DNA from: a virus
Length of the DNA: 64,000 nt
Strand: one strand, 5' to 3'
IMG/VR virus record: IMGVR_UViG_3300028423_001110
Coordinates: 1 to 64,000 of that record
Shown: piece after piece, positions 1 through 6,301 of the stretch
Numbering within the stretch: position 1 is the first letter of the stretch
Layout: the number at the start of each line of letters is the position of its first letter
Position numbers and translations under genes: made by a program
Notes under the pieces: model-generated
Seen by the model: only the letters and a program-made list of their open reading frames with translations
Databases searched by the model: none
What the model was told of the DNA's origin: nothing

Positions 1-27
1 TTTTCACTGTTAAATCTTTAAATCTGA

Positions 28-857
28 TCATAGTTCGTTATAAATGCTCAGTAGTGTGCTGGTGTCAAATGAGTCTGAATCGATTGCTGTGATTTCTTTA
101 GAAACAATTTCGTCTACGCTTTCGAATGTAGAAATGTCAACATCAGTGGAAATTTCTTCGATCTGTTTTTGCGGAATGAGAGTGATTTCTCTGCAACCGT
201 GCTGCTCGATGTAGGTTTCTTTGATAAAAGAAGCTTCTTCAAAAGATATCGGAAGATCAAGAGTGACTCGAAGATAGCATTTTTCTGTTGCAATAGTTTT
301 TTCAGGATCTAGCAGTTCACTGAGTTTTGCGGTTCTATACTTAGGAGCATCTGGCCAATTAATGTATACCGGCTCTTTGTCGTTCTTTTTGTCAAGAATC
401 ATCATGCCTCGTGCATCGTCCCAGGCATCTGCAAAATTATGCGGAAATGCATTACCAATATAGTGAACCTTGCCTCTCTGCTGACGCTTATGAAAATGAC
501 CAGTGAATACATATTCCTGATGCTGAAAGTGTTCTGCTTTTAATTCGCCGTTGTCTGGCATCTGAACCATTGCGTTCATATAGAAGTGCGGCAGTTCAAA
601 ATGGCCAAACATATAACGTGATTTCATTTTCGCAGCACGTTTCCACTCATCTTCTACTAACCACGGAACCATTGCAACATCGTCTTGTTCAAACAGTTCG
701 TTGATTACTGTAATGCCAGGAATGTGTTTTGCATATTCTACAGAATGCACATCTCTTTTGTCTTTGTAGTACAAATCATGATTTCCTGGAAAATAAAAGA
801 ACTGATCAAATGATGTCCTAGGTGGAGGTCAGTAAATACCGCAGCTTTGTCAAACAT
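28..857 (-). pseudogene. gp47: Recombination endonuclease subunit gp47 (SbcD/Mre11-like), disrupted
   Basis: gp47 is the metallophosphoesterase subunit of the gp46/gp47 nuclease that resects DNA ends for phage recombination. Two parts are visible. From an ATG at 857 the frame reads MFDKAAVFTDLHLG, carrying the first metal motif (DLH). The PGNHDLYYKDKRD motif and the rest of the enzyme, including the later GHFHKRQ metal motif, lie in a different frame down to 28. Only about a dozen residues separate DLHLG from FFYFPGNHD. In the family about 70-80 residues lie there, including the second GD metal motif and an Asn ligand. A segment therefore seems lost around 810-818, out of frame. The N-terminal frame ends at a TAG at 738-740. 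The downstream frame could start at TTG 774, but that product would lack motif I. Natural loss and a sequence or assembly error both fit. gp46 would be expected beyond base 1. Confidence 0.85.
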
Positions 858-865
858 ATGTTACA

Positions 866-893
866 AGTATATGATCTTTAAGTAAAAAGTCAA
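866..893 (-). promoter_or_regulatory. Sigma70-like promoter for gp47
   Basis: On the minus strand TTGACT (893-888) and TATACT (871-866) are separated by 16 bases. The promoter begins just after the stop of the dehydrogenase gene, so gp47 can be transcribed apart from the sugar module. Initiation would fall only a few bases before the ATG at 857, and there is no Shine-Dalgarno sequence, so the message could be leaderless or nearly so. Confidence 0.6.
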
Positions 894-894
894 C

Positions 895-1668
895 CTAAAT
901 GTTATTAAATTTTTTATTATCGGCAATAATAGCGTCTAACAGTGTAAATTTGAGATTTTCGTTTTTCAGTGTTTCGTTAAAACAGTTAAGGTCTTTAGGT
1001 AGACAGCGGCCACCGAAACCTCTAAGTTCTGAATTTACATCTAGATAACAATTAGCAGTCCTTTCAGTTTGAACGAACGCTTCTTTGATATTATTATAAT
1101 TGCAGTCTAGTCTTTCTGCATATTCGTAAAATATATTACCAAATGTTACTTTAAGAGCACTATAACAATTTGTCATATATTTTAAAATTTCTGCCTCAGC
1201 CGCTGACATCTTTTGTTTTACAAAAGGCAAAGAGCCGTGTGCATCTAGTATTTTATTGTAAATTTCAGTATTGTCTGTTCCTACGGCAAGTATTTTTTGA
1301 TTTTTAACAAAATCAACCTCTCCATATTTTTCTCGCAAGAATTCGGGAGTAAAACAGATTTTTAGGTTTTTATGCCGACTAATCATTTTTTCAGTAAACC
1401 CCGGAACAACTGTGCTTTTTATTGCACAAATTCCTTTATAATTTAGATCTTCAAGCTGATTTAGGCAAGTTTCTATTGCATGAGTATCACACGCATTTGA
1501 CGAAGAAAACGGTGTCGGCAGACAAATAAAAATAATTTCTGTATCTAAACAGTTTGTAATTTTGGTATTAAATTTAACATCGTGAACATAAATGTCATGT
1601 TCAATAAATTCAAAGCCTTTTTTTAAAGCTTGGCCTACAGCACCGAGACCAATAATTCCTATTTTCAT
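895..1668 (-). CDS. UDP-glucose/GDP-mannose dehydrogenase family protein, short form
   Basis: Nucleotide-sugar dehydrogenases oxidise UDP- or GDP-hexoses to the uronic acids using two NAD. The start shows the Rossmann motif GIIGLGAVG. Later come the family blocks IFICLPTP (about residue 47), STVVPG, FTPEFLRE, and the catalytic thiolate block GFGGRCLPKDL with Cys near residue 221. At 257 residues the protein stops soon after the central domain. Usual members have 390-440 residues and a C-terminal UDP-binding domain, absent here; the gene ends with an ordinary TAG rather than an obvious frameshift. It is the last gene of the minus-strand sugar module, five bases after the preceding stop. Whether it is active without the C-terminal domain is unknown. 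The family call is firm, the substrate is not. Confidence 0.85.
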   Translation of the reverse strand: MKIGIIGLGAVGQALKKGFEFIEHDIYVHDVKFNTKITNCLDTEIIFICLPTPFSSSNACDTHAIETCLNQLEDLNYKGICAIKSTVVPGFTEKMISRHKNLKICFTPEFLREKYGEVDFVKNQKILAVGTDNTEIYNKILDAHGSLPFVKQKMSAAEAEILKYMTNCYSALKVTFGNIFYEYAERLDCNYNNIKEAFVQTERTANCYLDVNSELRGFGGRCLPKDLNCFNETLKNENLKFTLLDAIIADNKKFNNI

Positions 1669-1673
1669 TTGTC

Positions 1674-2180
1674 CTAGTCCTGTTGAAAAATTCCGGTTAT
1701 TTGAATTGCATAACGATCTTCTAAGCTTAAATTATAAAATGTGTGAATGTCGTCGTTTTTCCAGCCGTACCAATCGCCAGATTTCCAATCAGTAAAAGCT
1801 TGTTTTTCAATTTGACATATTTGTCCAGGAACCCAGTCTTCTAAAAATAACATAATTCGAACGATGTTTTCGTTTTTTAAATTGTGCAGTTCTCTGTATC
1901 TAGTATATAAATCGCCATGCAACGGCAAATATTGTCCCGGAGTAAAAAGATTTATTGCTAGACTTACTTTTTTTAAAAATGTAAATTGGTCTTTAAGTGA
2001 TAAAATTTCAGTTGGAAGATTTTGTTCAAAACAATTGTAGAGATGTAAAGATTGTTCGCAGTGTCCTTTTGACACATACAAAGCATTTTTTTCTTCGCCT
2101 TTATATGAATCTAATTTATAAGGAAAAGTTTTAATCTGTTCTATGTTCCAAGTTGGTTCTATGTGTCCTTGCAATATCAT
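1674..2180 (-). CDS. Putative 2-oxoglutarate/Fe(II) dioxygenase or cupin-like protein
   Basis: A 168-residue protein with a plausible double-stranded beta-helix metal site. LPLHGD gives an HxD pair near residue 103, a distal His lies in DDIHTFYNL near residue 146, and an Arg follows in EDRYAIQITG. The order HxD...H...R matches Fe(II)/2OG oxygenases that hydroxylate peptides, sugars or small molecules. The block RIMLFLEDWVPGQ followed by WKSGDWYGWK is shared with the 150-residue protein at 44886-45338, which lacks the metal ligands. The start overlaps the end of the epimerase gene by about 50 bases, as in a tightly packed operon. The substrate cannot be told, and a non-catalytic cupin is the alternative. 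Confidence 0.5.
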   Translation of the reverse strand: MILQGHIEPTWNIEQIKTFPYKLDSYKGEEKNALYVSKGHCEQSLHLYNCFEQNLPTEILSLKDQFTFLKKVSLAINLFTPGQYLPLHGDLYTRYRELHNLKNENIVRIMLFLEDWVPGQICQIEKQAFTDWKSGDWYGWKNDDIHTFYNLSLEDRYAIQITGIFQQD

Positions 2181-3066
2181 TTTTTAATTCCTCAATAATA
2201 TTTGGTATTATTTCGTCAAATTTTCTAGGAGAGTAATCAGGAAAAACCTGTTTAAGTTTCGAAATATCAGGGCATCGACGTTGACAACTGCCTTGTAAAG
2301 AAGGCTGCATCTCCCATGTTATGTTGTGTATTCCTAAGCTACTTGCAATTACGTTTGCAGCCTCAACAATACTGATTTCTTCTTCGCTTCCTATATTAAT
2401 TATTTCACAGGACAGGTCTTGTATCGAAATCATGGCATCAACGGCATCGTTTACATAACAGAAGCTTCGTGTTTCGTGCCCGCCGATTAAGGTAAAATTA
2501 TTTAGAGAAATCTTATTAATGATATCTCTAATAAAATGACCTTCTCCTGTATTTTCGCTATAAACATTAAAAAATCTAATAATAATATAATTTAAGTTAC
2601 TATTAACTAGATAGTTCTCTGCTTGTATTTTAGGTAACCTGTAACTCCATCGTGGATTATGAATATTTTCAATGAAAGCATCATTGATTTCACTAGACGG
2701 AAACTGCTTTATTCCTGAAATAATTTCGCTACTGCTCCCGTAGATTATTTTTGTGTTAGGATTTTTCTCTGCAAATTTAAAAACCGCCAAATCAACAGTT
2801 GTGTTATTGTATAAAACATCTGTTGGATTTTTATAAAAAGATGTTGTTCCGTTTGTTGCTGCCATATGATAAATTATGTCGAAATTATTTTTGTTACTTT
2901 CTACAAAATTTTTCACATCATCTTGTACAAATTCGCAATTTAACGGTTTTACATTCTTAAAACGCTGATTATTATCGACTCCGATTACTTCATGGTGTGT
3001 TCCTAGTTGTTCACATAATTTTCTTCCAATTAAACCAGCTGCTCCAGTTACTAAAATTTTGCTCAT
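2131..3066 (-). CDS. NAD-dependent epimerase/dehydratase (SDR superfamily)
   Basis: Extended short-chain dehydrogenases of this group epimerise or dehydrate nucleotide-bound sugars. I place the start at the ATG at 3066, which gives MSKILVTGAAGLIG and puts the NAD-binding GxxGxxG at residues 8-14. An upstream in-frame ATG at 3093 would overlap the preceding gene. The catalytic set is visible: Ser in the IIYGSSSE block near residue 111, then Y142-RLP-K146 (YxxxK). IIRFFNVY and a substrate-site Arg in HETRSF follow, as in UDP-glucose 4-epimerases and dTDP-glucose dehydratases. The length of 311 residues is normal. It lies in the sugar module between a glycosyltransferase-like gene (one-base gap) and the dioxygenase-like gene. 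The exact reaction is not resolved. Confidence 0.88.
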   Translation of the reverse strand: MSKILVTGAAGLIGRKLCEQLGTHHEVIGVDNNQRFKNVKPLNCEFVQDDVKNFVESNKNNFDIIYHMAATNGTTSFYKNPTDVLYNNTTVDLAVFKFAEKNPNTKIIYGSSSEIISGIKQFPSSEINDAFIENIHNPRWSYRLPKIQAENYLVNSNLNYIIIRFFNVYSENTGEGHFIRDIINKISLNNFTLIGGHETRSFCYVNDAVDAMISIQDLSCEIINIGSEEEISIVEAANVIASSLGIHNITWEMQPSLQGSCQRRCPDISKLKQVFPDYSPRKFDEIIPNIIEELKNDIARTHRTNLEHRTD

Positions 3067-3067
3067 A

Positions 3068-4303
3068 TTATATTCCGTTATGTAATCTTCCATTTATGTT
3101 AAACAAAAAATGATCTATTTTTGTTAGACTATGTGTATTTGTAATCATAGTATTAAAATTATGAATAAGCTTTGATTTATTTTTAAAACGCCATTCTATC
3201 CTTTCAGCAGGAGATTGATTCTTTAATTTGTCAACTACTTGTTTTATTGATTTAAGTAACTTTTCATATCTTTTAATTGGATCCTTCTCCATATCGAAAC
3301 TTAGGTCAAACCAGTCATCATACAGTTTGTATCCGTAAGATTTTAGATAATGATTACAATACCTTTGACCGTAGATTACAAATGGTTGAAAGTTTTCGAT
3401 CGGGCGAAAAGTCTTTTCGCTGAAAAAAAGAGAAGTATTATTATAGTCTTCTACTTCGGTTTCATTTACAATTTGAAAGATTGTATCGCTGTGAATTTTT
3501 TTATAGTCAAAATCAGGCAACGCCCAATTTTTGTCGAAGTCTAATCGATCAATTATTAAAGGTAATTTGTTATTCCAATTGAGTACTTTATTTTCTTGAA
3601 CTTTGTCTAGAAGATTTTCGTCTCTAAACCATTGTAGTAACAGAGTTTTAGGGATCGCATCATGACTTATATTTGCATATCTTGCAATGTCTGAATCACA
3701 AAGAAAATAAGTTCCAATTGTTCGATATTTTCTATTTTTTCTACTTAAACTTGAAAAAATTCTGTCTTTATGGTCAGTTTGGCAATCAATATAAGCTGTT
3801 TCAAATCTCTCTTCAGTTGTTTTTTGATAAATGTCGTTTATTCTAGTGTTAAAGTTTCTTTCAAAGAACGGATAACAAAAAACATTCAGCGGCTCGAGAT
3901 TTTTTTTATTTAAAAATTTTTTTAAGTTTTCTAAATCATAGAGATTACTTGTGATATAGATAATATTTTTTGGAGAAACAGAGTATCTTTGACAATTAAA
4001 ATATAAAAAATCAAAATAGGGCACTTGGTATGGACTAAATCCCTCATTACCAAAATCTAGAAGAAAAAGTGCATTTCCTTGTTGTAATTCTAATAAGACT
4101 TCTTTTTTTAGATATTGAAATATATCAGTGTCTTTATTCCATTTAGTATACTTTGTTGAACTATAAATTAGTTTTTTATTTTTTAAATAAGTAAGTGATT
4201 TTTTATTTTTTTTGTAAGATTCTAAAAAGAGATCTCCGGTCGGAGTGCAAAAATTACACTGTGTAAATTCATTCTCAAGAAAACAATTAAGCAAAAGTTG
4301 CAT
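3068..4303 (-). CDS. Putative glycosyltransferase of the SEKTFRP family
   Basis: A 411-residue protein, first gene of the sugar module and one base after the gp55 stop. Its hallmark is a C-terminal block: IVNETEVED, then FFSEKTFRPIENFQPFVIYG, then LKSYGYKLYDDWFDLSFD. The same layout occurs at 42544-43722 (closest, also sharing SLSRKNRR and VSPKNI/VSPKKV blocks), 43676-44893 and 46979-47968. The Glu-Lys-Thr/Ser and Arg block resembles the donor-site region of GT-B fucosyl/exostosin-like transferases, and the sugar-gene setting supports that reading, but no family is assigned with certainty. The N-terminal half contains FLLDFGNEG and an unrelated-looking Rossmann-like stretch. No signal peptide or membrane segment is evident, so it should act in the infected cell's cytoplasm. 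Confidence 0.5.
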   Translation of the reverse strand: MQLLLNCFLENEFTQCNFCTPTGDLFLESYKKNKKSLTYLKNKKLIYSSTKYTKWNKDTDIFQYLKKEVLLELQQGNALFLLDFGNEGFSPYQVPYFDFLYFNCQRYSVSPKNIIYITSNLYDLENLKKFLNKKNLEPLNVFCYPFFERNFNTRINDIYQKTTEERFETAYIDCQTDHKDRIFSSLSRKNRKYRTIGTYFLCDSDIARYANISHDAIPKTLLLQWFRDENLLDKVQENKVLNWNNKLPLIIDRLDFDKNWALPDFDYKKIHSDTIFQIVNETEVEDYNNTSLFFSEKTFRPIENFQPFVIYGQRYCNHYLKSYGYKLYDDWFDLSFDMEKDPIKRYEKLLKSIKQVVDKLKNQSPAERIEWRFKNKSKLIHNFNTMITNTHSLTKIDHFLFNINGRLHNGI

Positions 4304-4304
4304 T

Positions 4305-5141
4305 TTAAATAGAATCTTTATTATTATATTCGCTTTCTCTTCTCATTGCAGTTTCCCATTCGTTATTATGAGTTCTAGTATAAGAAGGATTAAGATCGTT
4401 CATTTCAAGAATATCGTCTCGAATGTTCTGGTTTTTCTTTTCAATGTTGATAATTCTCACAAAAGAGTTAGTAACTGCTGCTGTGTAATAGGCAAATGGA
4501 TTGTTTGATTTGGATTCGTCAAACTGTAAGCCAATCTGCGAAAGCTGAAGAATAGCCTGTCCTTTCATCTCGTCATTGTATGTATAACCTCTAACGTTGC
4601 CTTTTGTGGCATAACGATCTACCAGTTTCAACCACATACGAGCTAATTTGTCTGTAGCTTGTCCTTTTGACTTAGAAAATTCGCCAGTGTCTACATCGCC
4701 CGACCAGTGTGATTTTCCTACACAAACAAGGTTGTCGTTTTCATCAAACTTCCAATGCTGGAATGGCGGAAAGTTCAGTTTTACTTTTGTGTCAGCTACA
4801 GTCTTAGGATTCTTTTTTCTGCCTGGTTCTTCCGGAATATGATCAAATGTCATTACTCGAAAAATTAATTCACCTTTTGTAATCTTTTTATAATCTATTT
4901 CGCAGTCTGCCTGTTTTACTTTTTCGCCCGCCTGTTTTCTAGTTTCAAAATCTGCCTGAGATAGACGTTTTGCTTTGTTTCGCTTTGCCTCAGCAATCGT
5001 GCGTATGTTAATGCGATCAAGTGATGTAAGTATTATGTCGTACCGATGATATTCGGGCTGTGTGAAAGAACAAAATGTAGTTTTTGATTTGTGTATTTCT
5101 GCTAATAAATCTTTGTTGTTAAGGTAATTAACTTTCCTCAA
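4305..5141 (-). CDS. gp55: Late-transcription sigma factor gp55
   Basis: gp55 redirects host RNA polymerase to phage late promoters (TATAAATA-type -10 boxes without a -35). The C-terminal half carries the sigma-region-2-like segment, including NVRGYTYNDEMKGQAILQLS, FAYYTAAVTNSFVRI and a basic NIEKKNQNIRDDIL stretch, closely like marine T4-like gp55 proteins. At 278 residues it is longer than T4 gp55 (185). The additional N-terminal part (about residues 1-150) includes a basic stretch and a PEEPGRKKNPK linker. It has its own strong sigma70-like promoter. Downstream, a sugar module follows after one base and would be co-transcribed. The late-type boxes found in this window are its expected targets. 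Confidence 0.85.
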   Translation of the reverse strand: MRKVNYLNNKDLLAEIHKSKTTFCSFTQPEYHRYDIILTSLDRINIRTIAEAKRNKAKRLSQADFETRKQAGEKVKQADCEIDYKKITKGELIFRVMTFDHIPEEPGRKKNPKTVADTKVKLNFPPFQHWKFDENDNLVCVGKSHWSGDVDTGEFSKSKGQATDKLARMWLKLVDRYATKGNVRGYTYNDEMKGQAILQLSQIGLQFDESKSNNPFAYYTAAVTNSFVRIINIEKKNQNIRDDILEMNDLNPSYTRTHNNEWETAMRRESEYNNKDSI

Positions 5142-5164
5142 TGGATTCTCCTATTTAGACTATC

Positions 5165-5193
5165 ATTGTAATATATGTAGTTAATTTTGTCAA
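5165..5193 (-). promoter_or_regulatory. Sigma70-like promoter for gp55 and sugar module
   Basis: On the minus strand TTGACA (5193-5188) and TACAAT (5170-5165) are separated by 17 bases, an almost consensus host promoter. An AGGAG-type ribosome site lies just upstream of the gp55 ATG. It is divergent to the plus-strand baseplate operon starting at 5219. Confidence 0.75.
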
Positions 5194-5210
5194 CTAAATA
5201 CTTAAAGGAG
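5194..5210 (+). promoter_or_regulatory. Late-promoter-like box and ribosome site of baseplate operon
   Basis: CTAAATA (5194-5200) resembles the T4-type late -10 box, and AAAGGAG (5204-5210) is a strong ribosome site eight bases before the ATG at 5219. The box abuts the -35 element of the divergent gp55 promoter. Transcription would start at or very near the ribosome site, so this weak box may not be the true promoter, although the ribosome site is convincing. Confidence 0.35.
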
Positions 5211-5218
5211 ACTTAAAA

Positions 5219-5998
5219 ATGGCGTTCGATCCGAGCAGTATAGGTCAAAATCTTTTAGATAGAGGAAAAGATGCTCTTTTAGAAACAATCGATTCAACTG
5301 ATCTTGGCAGAGCACTAAGGTCGGCAAATCTATTGCCTGGCGCCAATCCTCAAGCTAATAGATTTGCCGAAGGAACTTGGAATGTCGAAGAAGGATATGA
5401 CTGGAGAGTAAAATTAGGCCTGCCTACCAGCGGGCCAATGAAATCAGGAGAAGATGGTTTACTGTCTCCTTTAAAAGCAACAGGCGGAATGGTTTTTCCT
5501 TATACACCAAATATCTATATTGTAAACTCTGCTAACTACGATAAAATTTCGCCTGTGCATTCGAATTATCCTTTTCCGATTTATCAAAACAGTTCAATTG
5601 ATAGTTTTGTAATACAAGGCGAATTTACAGCAGAGAACAGCTCTGAAGGAGAGTACTGGATTGCTGCTGTTAATTATTTAAGATCTATAACAAAAATGGC
5701 ATACGGAAATTCAAGTGAAAAAGGAACTCCGCCTCCTGTGGTAAAACTCAATGGTTACGGAGATTTTGTTTTTAATGATGTTCCTGTTATAGTTGAGCAA
5801 TTTAATGTTACTCTTGGCACCGATGTTGATTATATTAAAGTAGATATAGGTGCAAACGGTAGCTGGGTCCCTACTCGTTCGGAAATAGGAGTCACTGTTT
5901 TCCCAGTTTACAGCAGAGATACAATTAATAAATTTGATTTAGATAAGTTTGCCCGCGGAGATTATGTACTAGAACCAAAAGGGCCAGGATTTATTTAA
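5219..5998 (+). CDS. Baseplate tail-tube cap/initiator-like structural protein (gp48/gp54-type)
   Basis: A 259-residue virion protein at the head of the baseplate operon. It resembles proteins annotated as tail-tube cap or tube initiator in marine T4-like phages. Features are an N-terminal helical segment (about residues 1-40), FPYTPNIYI near residue 95, IDSFVIQGEFTAENSSEGEYW near 135, and a C-terminal tube-like beta domain (VEQFNVTLGTDVDYIKVD). The GEFTAEN...YWIAAVNYLRS block is typical of tail-tube-related folds. Its stop overlaps the start of gp53 (shared TAATG). The exact T4 counterpart (gp48 versus gp54) is inferred from position and fold impression. Confidence 0.55.
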   Translation: MAFDPSSIGQNLLDRGKDALLETIDSTDLGRALRSANLLPGANPQANRFAEGTWNVEEGYDWRVKLGLPTSGPMKSGEDGLLSPLKATGGMVFPYTPNIYIVNSANYDKISPVHSNYPFPIYQNSSIDSFVIQGEFTAENSSEGEYWIAAVNYLRSITKMAYGNSSEKGTPPPVVKLNGYGDFVFNDVPVIVEQFNVTLGTDVDYIKVDIGANGSWVPTRSEIGVTVFPVYSRDTINKFDLDKFARGDYVLEPKGPGFI

Positions 5999-6300
5999 TG
6001 GCAAATTATACTTCACATAGCCCATGGTATAGGACAAGAATTATTAATGATCAGTATCTTGGTATTCTTAATATTAGGCCTATTCCTGCAGAAAACGACG
6101 ACATTGTTTATCAAATTGAAACTCAGTACACTTATAGGCCTGATCTTCTTGCTTATGATTTGTACGGTAGCGAAAAGTTATGGTGGGTTTTTGCACAAAG
6201 AAATCTAGATCTTTTAAAAGATCCAATTTATGATTTTAAACCTGGTTTAGAAATTTATCTTCCACAAGGAAATAGACTTCGAGATACTTTAGGTTATTAA
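5998..6300 (+). CDS. gp53: Baseplate wedge protein gp53
   Basis: gp53 is a small baseplate wedge subunit that helps join six wedges around the hub. The 100-residue protein has the family's core: TYRPDLLAYDLYGSEKLWWVF at about residues 45-65, followed by LLKDPIYDFKPG and IYLP. T4 gp53 is about twice as long, and short forms are usual in marine relatives. The start is fixed by the overlap with the preceding stop. The next gene begins one base after the stop, so translation is coupled. Confidence 0.8.
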   Translation: MANYTSHSPWYRTRIINDQYLGILNIRPIPAENDDIVYQIETQYTYRPDLLAYDLYGSEKLWWVFAQRNLDLLKDPIYDFKPGLEIYLPQGNRLRDTLGY

Positions 6301-6301
6301 T

